A stretch of DNA of 64,000 nt from assembly GCA_936440205.1 (NCBI GenBank), contig OW387148.1:26219961-26283960 (forward strand). The letters run 5' to 3'. The notes under the pieces are model-generated. The model was not told where the DNA came from. It saw only the letters and a list, made by a program, of their open reading frames with translations, and searched no databases. Source of the DNA: Lepidonotus clava (lineage: Eukaryota > Annelida > Polychaeta > Phyllodocida > Polynoidae). Position numbers and translations under genes: made by a program. Below, piece by piece: positions 41,901 through 53,900 of the stretch (positions are counted from its first letter, which is position 1; each line of letters opens with the position of its first letter).

Positions 41901-44900
41901 CAATTCACTCCATGAACAAAACTCACAAGTAGTGGCAGATCTTGAGACCAGTAGGTCTACCTGTAGTGGTTTAGAAACAAAATTAAGTGAGGTCAGTGAT
42001 AAGTTGGCAGCCTCTGAGGACAAATGTAGAGACTTGGCTGAGAAACTTGCAGCTTCATCAAGTGAGCTGGAACAGTTGAAGGAGCTGATAGAATCTCTGA
42101 AGCAGGGATCAGATAGTACTGCTCAGGAGGTTACTGATGCAAAGCAGCAACTTGCCAAAGTTCAGGGGGAGAAAGCTGGTTTGGAGAAGCAAGTGACTAC
42201 TTTGGAAGGGGTGAAGGGACAGTTGATGGAACAGCTAGCTGCTGTGGAGGGGGAGAAAGGACAGTTGACAGAACAGTTTAGTGTTCTAGAGAAGGAGAAA
42301 GGGCAGATGATGGAACAACTTGAAGGTGCAAATCAGGAGTTGTCACAGATAAAGGCAAAGCAATCAAAAATAGAAGAAGAAAAAGAAATGTATAAATCAG
42401 AGCATAGGGAGTCAATGGAAGAAAAGTTGAAGTTTGCTGATGAAATCAAGATGCTCAAGTCTGATCTTGAAAAGTCAATGACTGCTCAGGGTCAGGTTGT
42501 AGAAGTTAGACAGTCTTTGGAAGACAAAGTTAAAAACTTACAAGCTGAGCTTGTTGTGAGTAATAACCAATTAAGTGCCATGAAGGTTGAAGTAGAACAG
42601 AAAAACACAAAGGAGACTGAACTGAAAACGAAATTGCAAGATGATGTGAATGCAAAGGGCTCTTTGGAAAAGAAATTAAGTAGTTTAGAAAAAGAGAAGA
42701 AATCTATGATGTCAGATTTAGAGAAATCTTCTGAAGAAATGAAAGGATTAAAGGAAACACTCCAAGAGTACAGCCAGCGGGTGACTTCATTAGAAAGTCA
42801 GATTCAAGCATATGAAAAATCTGGTAGTACAGCAGATAAACAATTAAAAGAATTAAAGGAGAGCTTTGAGAAAAAAGTGGCAGATGAAGGAAAATTGAAA
42901 CATGAACTGTCAGAAAAAGCGAAACTTTTGGATGAGGTACGTCAAGAGCTATCGGGGAAAGACGCAGAAATGGCAGAACTCCGTCAGTCGGTTACACAAG
43001 TAGAGACCAGCCGACAGTCTGCTGTAAGTTTAATATTTCTCCACTTGGAAAAAAGTCTGTTTTATTTAAGCTTGGTGTAGAAGACATCACACATAACTCT
43101 TGTGATTAGTTGACAATCAGATAAATAACTATTATTTTCAAGTTGATCATTTTTCATTATCCTAAGATATATCGGGTATAGTTCAATATCGTTATCTTAT
43201 TACTTTATCATGGTTCCGCAGCCTCGATCGGAAAAGAGTATATCTGCCATTTTCAACTACTTCACATTACTTTAGTCAGCAAGTGTATCAAGGTATATGG
43301 ATAGTGAGGTCCCTGATGAAAGAAAGAAGTAGTCTTAAATTAACATTATTTTAATGTCGTCTCGCAAATTAATAAAAACAGTGGAGAAAGTATATGAAAA
43401 ATGCATACGTATGTTCTGTCATTTATTGGCAATGTTATATTTTTCAGGATAACTCTGAGGAGGTGGCCAAACTGGAGAAACAGCTGAAGGAGGCCTGTGA
43501 TAAGACGAACAAGTTCAAACAACTCGCCCTGAAGGCCAAGAAGGAGAGTAATGACCTGAAAAACAAGGTGAGTTGTCATATAGAAAAACAAACTTTTAAT
43601 TACTTCTTGCCCCCTACCCTATATTCATTTTTCTCCCTTTCATATACAGAGAGCATTATGGGTTGCTTCGGCTCAAAGAGTCAACATAATTGATAAGGCC
43701 AGGTCTACTGCCTTCATATAACACTAAGCAGTGTTTTTCTTATTTTTTCACGTGTTGACCAAAGCCTTATAAAAAAAAGTCACAGCTTCGAATCATGTCA
43801 GATTACCTTAAAAATAACCATGATTTTGGTATATATGAATTTTTGAAAAATTTAGGCAAGGTGGTAATTCTCATTTAAAGTCAATTTTATAGAATATTGG
43901 TATGTCGGCGACATATTTTAACCTACATGCTTTCACAACGCAAATTAATATAGAGTCGTTTAAAGTATAATTATGTCAATAGAATGGCTTGTGTTAATTC
44001 TAAAAAAATGTTGGCTTCTCACAATTTCACTGCGCTTTATGCTTGTTTGAAACCAAATCTAAAACCCAAAAATTGTATTGAAAATTGTTTATATTGCAAA
44101 GACCTTTCCTCTCTGTTTTTCTTACGTTGTTTTCTGTAGTCAAGTTCATTGCTAACACAAAATTAAAAAAAAAAAAAATGAAAAGAAGACTTTTTTCTTT
44201 TATTTTAATGGAAAAGAATACATTTTTGAATATCGAGACTATTTAGAAGTAAAAGGTAAATGCACCAAGTTTTGTTGTTCATTGTCCAGCTTGATAAACT
44301 CACGGCCGAAATAGAAATTGTGCAGAAAGAGAAGGGAGAGATAGCGGTGAACTGTCAGGTGAGTGGTGCGTAGGTTAAGAGAAGGCTGGACAGGCCAACC
44401 GTTAGGTGTACTTAGATCTGTAACTCAACTGACTTCTGTCTTATTAATGAGATTAATGTGCATGCTACCATGTATAGGGCCTTCCAGCAAGTACGTCCAC
44501 TTCTCCTTTGGTTAAAGTGGATTTTTTCAGGAATGTACGCACATTAAAAAAACGTCAGTCCCCCCCCCCCTCCCCCTTAAAGGGAGCCAAAAGCAATGTA
44601 GGGTCAACATTTTGAAAATTCTGTTAACTATTGAAATATATTCAATTGACATAACCTAGGGCTGTGGTAAAATATGAAATGTGAATACAGACTGAAATGC
44701 GTTAAAATACACAAAAGCTCGTCACTAGTCAATTTTGGTGGGTCACCAAAATTGGGTTGTTCACAAACATTGCTGTCTTCAGACATACATGAAATGGGTG
44801 TTAAGAAATTCAAGTGAAGTTATAGTTAGTTATCAGGAATTATACGGTCTCAATGGCTAAAGTTAGACTCCTAGAATGTATTTTCATAGTTAATTGAGTT

Positions 44901-47900
44901 TGCAAAATTTTGTCATATTTTGACACAACATTGCTTTTGACTCCCTTTAATGTGTACATACTTATTGGAAGCCCCGCAAGCAGTTGGTCCCTAGACGAAG
45001 GTTCCTTGAAAACTAGATTTGAAACTATGACAAAATGTATATGCTCCATTGAGACTAGAGGCCTAGTTTTCGATGCTAATTTAATGAGTATTCTATAGCA
45101 AATAAATTTTGCATTCTATAATGGGTACGCTTGCTTCAAAATCATACAATCAAAGAACCTATGTCTTTTGAACCAACTAAAAACATTAAATCGTCTATGC
45201 TCAGTATTTGTATGTATATGGGTGTTGTTCAATGTATGTCTGTCAATTTTTATTATTTATAGTATTGTTCTCTAGGCGTAGATACAAACTTATTTTGATA
45301 TACTTGTAGTGTTGTCAATTTTTTTTTTATATTTCTTGTCTGCGTGTCAATTTTGTGTTCATTTAGATATCCTACCGTGAATTTTGCTATTTTACTGATG
45401 TTTTATAATGAAAATATTTAGACTGTACAGACTGTAGGGTGTGTGGATAAGGAATCGGTTTCAAGAAAGTTGGCATAATATTAAGAATTGAGTGATGTTT
45501 GTTACTTTAAATACAGTGACAAAACAACAGCAGGACATTTTTTGAAAAAAATTGGAAAAATGAACAAGTTGAGGGAGTGAGGAAGCGAAGATAATATGCG
45601 CACGAATTCTAAAAATATTTCACTGTTACTAACCAAATAAGTTTCACCGTTTCTTACACTAATATTGAGTATTAATTTAGGTTTAGGAAAGATTCTTTGT
45701 TAAGGCTCCCTTGGTAGGGGTTTCTTATTTCCTTGTAGATAAAAATCATTAATCAACCCACACGATAAAACGCCAGTAAATTCGTTAGTTCATCATTATA
45801 AGTGCAACTAGGAATTTCGTCTTATGGAGTGAGAAAATTTGGGCTTTGGTACGGTAGTAAATAATTGAATTGAGTGTAGAACTATTCGTCAAAAAAGCAT
45901 CAGTAACATGGAGACATTTAAAAGAAATAATTTTACCACTCCTTTCAGCCTATAACTTTTCTATGGGGCTTAAACATTTAGACAAATGGATCATTATTTG
46001 GGGAAATTTTAGTAAAGCATTCCATAAATAAAACAGTTCTCCCCTGAGGCATTCATATTGAAAAAAAAATCATGAAACTATAGCTTGCAAACATTAAGAA
46101 AAGACCAATGGGATCAAGACACCTTAAATTTGTGATAACCAGTATAATGAAACCAAAAATCTTTTTTTGTTAAAGCAATTGCAGTCTGCCTTGGACCAAT
46201 CAGAGGCTGCTACAGAGGAGGCTAACGCCACCATCAGTAAGAAGCTGGAGGGTTTAGAGGTCCTACAAAGGGAGATGGACGCCCTGGAGGAGAAGGCGCG
46301 TGGCCTGGAGGCAGCCCGGGAGGAGGCGCAACAACAACTGGCCGAATCGGAGAAACGAGCCGAGGAACTGGAGGCGGATCGCAAGCGGACATCCCAGGAT
46401 CTTGAGGCGATGAGAATTCAAAGGGACCAGTTCCAGAAGGATAAACAGCAGGTGAAGAATTATTCTCTATTTCCTTTGGATATTTTAAATTTTGTTCTTC
46501 CATTTTACCAGGCAGTTCTATCAGATGTTTTTGCTTATTTCCATATAACTGTACCATTTTAAATTTTGGGCGTTAAAGATAGTATGCAGAACGTGCGAGA
46601 ATGTGAATTACATGAAAATTGGTGGAAACCGTCGAATTTTGCATCCTATCTTGAAAATTCTTCTACTTAAAGCAATCACTCTCATAAGCGGCCTTTTTCA
46701 TTCATAACAGACTTTTCTCCTAGTTCTTTTACCCATAATTAAACAGGAATATGTGAGATATATCAAGAATATTTGCCCCCTTAGATAAATGTGTGGGCCA
46801 CAGTTTACTTATGAGGTCCATAAAGTTTTTTTAATAGCATTTCCTTTGGTTAATGGTCACAATTTCATCATTTTCCCACCCTCAGTTGGAGGCAGAAGTC
46901 TCACGGCTGAAGGAGGAGATAAAGAACTCAGACGCGGAGAACGCGGCCTCCGTCAAGGCGCTGAAGGACCAGCTAGCTGGGATTCAGGGCAAACTCAACA
47001 ATGCTCAAAAGGTGAGTCAGTGTCCATAGTTTAAATTCCAAGTATGTCCAACGTTTTCTAAGCAATGTCAGACATCATTGACACATCTGACGTTTTCAAA
47101 CAAGTGTGTTATCTAGGTATGTCTGACGCTTTTCATTTAATGTACCTTGTTATTTCAAAAACGTCCAACGTTTTGTCTTATGTAATTTGTATTCGTATTA
47201 AGTTGCAGCTTCCTCATATTGATTCTTTCCTTGGATTCATTGAATTGGAAGTTTCTATGTTCTGTCCAACGTGACAAGATCATATCCGACATTGTGGATG
47301 AGGTTTTAAGTTATACTGATGATCTTTTCTTTTGGGACAGATAGATATCTTCCTGCTCTCAAAATGAAATTGTTTTTGCAAATTTCTTCCCGCTTTTTAA
47401 TGGACCATACTTAAGATATATTTTCCTATTTTCAGGAATGTCTAGTTAATACAAATATACATGGGCAGCATAAAGGATGAAAGTTAGATTCTGTGAAAAT
47501 TAAACCCCACTTTATATTAACCCTACCAGGAGGCCCAGCAGAGCTCGATGATGGACTTGGAGATCGCGGACTATGAGCGCACGGTACAGACGCTCAACGA
47601 GCAGATGGCCGAGCAGGAGGCCAAGATGGCGGAGGTCAAGGCCGAGGTCACCCGCCAGGAGGAGAAGGTCACAGCACTACAGAAACAACTAGGTCAGCCT
47701 ACCGCTTAATGAAAAGTACTCAGAGTCGAACCATTTATTTTGAATTTTACTTATACTTGCCTAGGAAATGTAGGAGGATATTTACTTGGTTTTACTTGTT
47801 CACAAAAATCAGGATTTTATTTGCCTGCCTACCTAACTTTGTATGTTACTGTATCCAAGTAAACTAAATATCAATATTTGGTACACTTCTATAGGCTTCC

Positions 47901-50900
47901 ATATAATTTGTAAATCTTTGTTTACAAAAGTTGTAAATCGATAGCCATTACATAAATCAAATAACTTAGAAATCTGCGTGCGCTTTTCGGTTATATTGCT
48001 ATTATTGAAGAGTTTTTAAGTTAATCCGATATCTTTTTGGGTGTTTTATGATTATTGAATATTTCCAATTTTATCTCAACAGAGAGTGCTGAGGCCCAAT
48101 CTTCGGCTGCAGAAGACAGGGCGACGAAACTCAAACAACTTCTGGTCAAATCTAAGAAAGATCTCGCTGATGCCAAGAAGACTGTAAGTTTATGAATTTG
48201 TTTATGTGAATAAATATTGAATATATCTTTTTTATCTTCAGTGAAAAAAAGTAGTTTGCTTTAGAAACTTAGTGATTTAAATTCTATTTTATCTACGAGC
48301 TATGGTCTCTCAATTAGAAAGTTTAACAGTGCAGTCTTTTTACGTCTGTGATATCTTATTTTACGCAAAGATTCCTTTATTGTCTGATCAATCCTTTACT
48401 CCTAGTACTGATTACGTTACTGTCATAAATAGAATTAGATACAGTTGATATTTTGCCTGGGACTATGTAGTGCTATATTTCTTATGCGCATCGATTTACT
48501 TATTCCCAGGAGAGCGAGCAGCGTACGACAGACGCCCAGCTGCGGGGTAAACTGGAGACGCTGACTCAGCAGGCCGAGGAGCAGAAGGTGAGAAACTTGT
48601 CATACAATTAAAGAGACTAACTTTTTTTTTAATAGAGAATATGTTTCCTAATAAAAACAATTCAGGAACATGTGTTTAGGAAAATGCTTGAATTAAGGAA
48701 AATGTCTATAATCTGGAAATTGCTAGAATTAAGAAATCCATGTGAATACAGTGAATGGAATGTCCCCTAGTAATATAAGAAATTAAAATTCTAAGTAGAT
48801 ATTAACAAAGACACTTAACTAATTCAGATAAGAAATGATTAATTCTAGCAAAATGTACATCTATAAACCGCAGTATTGCATATAATTGATGAAAAGCTAA
48901 CTATGTCAAATTCCCCCGCGTAGATTCAGATTGCGGGTCTGGTGGCCGAGAACCAAAAGCTAGCCGAGAAGGTGCGGGGGTCGACCGACAGCCATCTGCG
49001 GTCAGTCCGGTCACTCGAGCTGAAGGTTGCGACCCTGCAGGGTGACCTGGACTTAACCCGGAGTGAGCTGGACACTGTCCAGACAGAGTACGATGGCTAC
49101 AAGGTAGGGCACATACATTTCCGATTTTTAAAAAAAGAACCTTTTTATTTGATAAGGTATCTATTGCGCGCGTATGGCTACTAGAAATTGGAAGGTTGAT
49201 ATTAGTAAAAAGGAAAATGATAGACACAGCTGTTGTTTGCCGCTTTGTAGGTCAGATTTTGATCGTTGTATGAAACTAGGATTTGAAGAACCAAGACAAC
49301 GAGGGACTTAACAGATAAAATGAATTCCCAATTTAAACCAAGAAGAGTTCATGTTTAATGGAAACTTGTATATGTACAATCAATGTTTTCAGGTTCGTGT
49401 GCATAATGTGTTGAAGCAACAAAAGGAGAAAACACCGGGCGAAAGGTCACAGCAGATGGACAAACAGGAGAGGTAATGCCTACATTTAATTATGTCGGAG
49501 ATTTAAAAAAAAAAAAAAAAAAAGAGAATGGGGCTTTAGTCACCCAACCCCTTTTCCATCGCTATAGAGACTGACACTAGTAGTACGTCTAATTACTTCC
49601 GCTTTTTTATGTTTATCTTTTGAGATGTTTGAAAGAAATGGATCAGGAGGTTATTGCAGTTCACCGTGGCAAATATAACAAATAAAACAGTTCTCACGTT
49701 TTCGCAAAAAATACCCATAAATCGCATATTTTCGGCATTGCCCCTAAAACACTTGTGTTCTACTGACTCGGTTAGATAGTCAATATCTAGGTATTTGTTG
49801 GTTTTATGTGTGTGTTAAAGACTGGATGTTTAGTCACTAATCTCGACTTTCTACTTTACAGAGAGAGACTAGAAGATGCCATAGAGCAGCTGAAATCCAA
49901 AGTACAAGACCTAAGGTAAGATTTGGGGACATACCTTTATTACATATTAGAAAATAGGTCATGTGCTGTCAAATTGTAATAGTAAGTGTTTCTGTCGTAC
50001 GAGTAATACATACAGATGACACCTCCTCAGTTGATAAAGTATATAACATTTATAGATAACTAAGCATCTTGAGCCGAAAAGATAAAGACTTAGTGGATAA
50101 TGATAAAAATTGATCTTAGGCGTGGTCAGCTTCAGACTTAATACACACTTGTTTTAATACATTTATTCATAGCAGAACTTTCAGGTAATTAACCTGATCT
50201 TTCAAGTGTGCCAGTCTTGGTACAACAAAGGCACTACATTTGGTGTGTTTTATAGTATAATGTGGCTCGTAATAGACAATAAGTACTTAGATGATACAGT
50301 TGTTATTATTAATACCGGGTAACATGACTAGTTGTCAGTCATATTACATTCAATCCAGACGTGCCAACATAACAAACCTAAACCATAAGCAACTAATCTA
50401 GATAAAGTACCTCCGTCTTTCGCTCCCACACAGTGACCAGCTGAGCAGCGCACTCTCTGACAATGAGACCCTACAGGAAGAACACGACCGGCTCCAGGTG
50501 CGCCACACGCGCCTCCTCCAGGACCTGACAGAGAAGGAGGCCACCTGGAGGACCAAGCTGGAGCGGGTAACGGCCGACAACACCGCCTCGTACACCGAGC
50601 ACAGCGAGACCGTCAAACAGCTCATGATGCAGAACGAAACACTGACTAAGACATTCAAGGTAGGAATAGATCTTTAATAGGTCAGCTACTACACTCAGAT
50701 TGTGAAAGAAGTTTAGATCTTTAAAACATCACGCTGTAAGATCTAATGTCCCGCTGCCGGACTATGGTGCCTTTTAACTCACACTGCCGGATCAGAATTG
50801 TAACTGTCACCAGCTTAAATCTTGAAATTTTCATTATAATCATTCAAAGGGCATGGGCAAAGACATAATATTGTAATACTAGGGAAACTTAGGCATTAAT

Positions 50901-53900
50901 TGAAATATAAATCACCATGTTATTCTCCATGATAAAGGTGCTATAGAATCAACAAGTTGAAGTTTTGAAAAATAAAATGCCCACCTTGGATTGATTTTTG
51001 TGCATTCTCCTGTAGTGAACAGAGAGTACATACAACTGTAATTTTGTTTCCCTGATATACTAGAAGTACATGTGTAATCCGCAGGAGTATTACAGTAATT
51101 AATATAAAATCATTTCTGAATAATTAGTATGAGCTACATGTCCTAAAAATAGCTCTGATCCGAGGTGGGAATGTTTCAGATCCCAGAGTGTGATAGCTAT
51201 GCCATTGTAGTCCGGCAGCGGGACATTAGGTCTTACGGCGTGAACATAGCCGACCTATTTTCCAGGTGACTACATTTGAGATTGGTGACGATTTTGACGT
51301 GTCAAAAACATAGACTCCTGAGAGAACACTATAGAAAATTGATTTTCGGTCTAATATTTAGTTAAAATTCATTCATTTGCCAGGAAAAGGGGGAGGGTAG
51401 TTATGTCAATGTAATTTAAGCACATGAAACCAGCAATTTTTTACTCAAGTTGTTTAGCAGTATTTTTGGTTTTATTATTCTAATACCCTTCCGACTTTCA
51501 AGATTCAATACTCTGTATTGAATGTCATGTTCAAGTTTGAAATATGAATACTACGCGTTTCTTTGAATCAATGATCAGGAATTAGGGTTAGCGTACCTGA
51601 CTACGATAAATAACCTAAATAATCTTAATACAAAGTTATTATCATGAATATGAATTTGATTCGCTAAAAATAACCGAATAATATAATTGACTTCATCTCA
51701 CTTCTTATGATATGCAGGATCAGATCCGTACTATGCAAGAAGAACACAGGCGAGCAGTGGACGTACTTCAGTGTCAGCTGGAGAGAGCCGCTTCCAGCGC
51801 CATGACCTTTACCCGCGTTGAGACGCCAACCACGAAGTCACCGAGTCACGAGTCTGACACCGACATGGAAGGGGCACGCGTCAACCTCCACAGTGAGGAA
51901 AGACAGGCAGCAGAGGTTAGTATAAGGAGACCCACAGTAAAAATATCTGTTCATTTTAGATTTAAATTTAAAACAGACCTTTAAAGCCTTGGCTCATATA
52001 TAGGAATAGTGTAATACTTTATCAGGACTGGTGTGGTTAGTTCAAAGGCGTACATTAGTATGGGAAAAGTAAGGTCAGGGAAAAATGTCCGAGTTATGAA
52101 GCCATTCATTTAGTATTAAACATTAATATTCTGGCTGAAATATAATTATTCAGCAAATTCATATTGCAACCTTTAGAATTTTTACCTTTAGTAAGAAGTT
52201 TCATTCAGTCGTTTTGTAACTTTACATAGGGAAAGAAAATGAATGGAACTCCAGCGATGTTATACATACACCCTAGGTGTAAGGTACATAAGCGATTTTA
52301 CGAATAAACTCTCGCTCACCGTAGCACTTGGATACACTTCATAATAGTCCCTAGGAAATCTTTTGATAATACACAAAAACGATTTTACCAAGATAAACAC
52401 GGTCACTTATCTTTTTTAAGCATCCTGCAGACACAATCTCTTACTAAATATTTTCCTTGCTATGTCAGGGAAAATATGTTGATAAGCATCATATCTTTCA
52501 GATATCACTTTCTGTAACCGCATTGAAAGTAGGAAGCACCTTTGAAGGTTCATATTTGAGGACATGAGAAAAAATTAGATAAAAAAAAAAAGAAAAACAA
52601 GATCGGGAAGCACAATATGTCTGGTTAAACTAGAGTTTATATAATATTCAATGATACTTTTGATAATTTTCATGTCCTAAAGCAGCATCTTGAAAGATCC
52701 TTAAGAGAATATTCCTGCAAAGCATATTTTCTTGGAATTCCATTTAAAAGCAGTGGCAAAAACTTGCTAATGTAAGGACAGTTATGCATTTGTTTTAGTA
52801 GTATGTTCAATTGTCTGTATAAATGAAAAAAAACAACTCTAGAACCCTTATGGAAATGTTTGATGATTTAGGTTTTGCTCGTGCGCAGGATGTTGAAACC
52901 GACTACCCTGGCTGAAATGTACTACAGGACAGACAAAGAAAATGAAAATATGTTTTTCACAACATAATTTTCTATCATGCACCTTATGAATTTACAATTG
53001 TCCTTTACTCATGTTACAGGGAATGGAACTACCAGAACCTGAAACGTGCAAGGTGAGAAAATGAAGAGATCTGTCTCCATACATAATAATCTGATCTTAC
53101 GTAGTTTTCTTGATTATGATGTACCTATCATTACTAATATAGTGTAATAGTTACGTGATATGTTTAACTGATGATTAAGAATTGATAGCAAATTTTTATG
53201 GAATAGATTGTGAGTTTTAAAATTCTACTAGGCAGAGCGAAGCATAGATACCTGTAGCAATATGGTATAGCAATAGAAATATAATAAACCTACATTCAGA
53301 TTTGTTTACTTTCTGGTTTTTACAAATCATTGTATTTTACACATGTAACACAAACCCTAAATATGAAGATGTTTTGGTATTTCAGAGGACGTCCCTGTCT
53401 AGCACGCAGTCCCTTGTACCACTCGAACAGCTTCTTAACTCTCCTCCGTCCACACCAAGTGAGTTGTTTGGACCTAAAGGTCGTTTTCATTCTCCAATAT
53501 TAGAAGAGGCGATTACTGTAAGTGATCGCCTTTCTTTTGTAATGGGGAGCAGCGTGAGGTCTGAGTCACCTTTATTTTGGGATGAGGTCAGCTTGGTGCC
53601 GGCGGCCACAGACTGGTGGTGACTAATGGAGGGGGGTGGTGTTTGTTCTAGGCTGGATATCAGCAGATTGCATGCTGAAAAAAGAGAAAGTTTGTAAGTG
53701 TTTCTCGGATTGGCATTATCAGTAGATTTTACTTTTTTTGGGTGATATGTATTGATAATGGTGAAGTGTAACCTGTAATAGAGCCAATAAGGTATGGTGT
53801 GAGTCATTGCTGAGAAATAGGCACAGAAAGTTGGGCACAGAAAGTGTTGTACTGACTACAGCATGCTGGGAGGCAATGTGTAGGGATCTTGGATGGTGGT

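Noticed and set aside
46234-46557. 107-codon minus-strand Pro-rich frame
   Set aside because: Antisense shadow of GCC2 exon 15.
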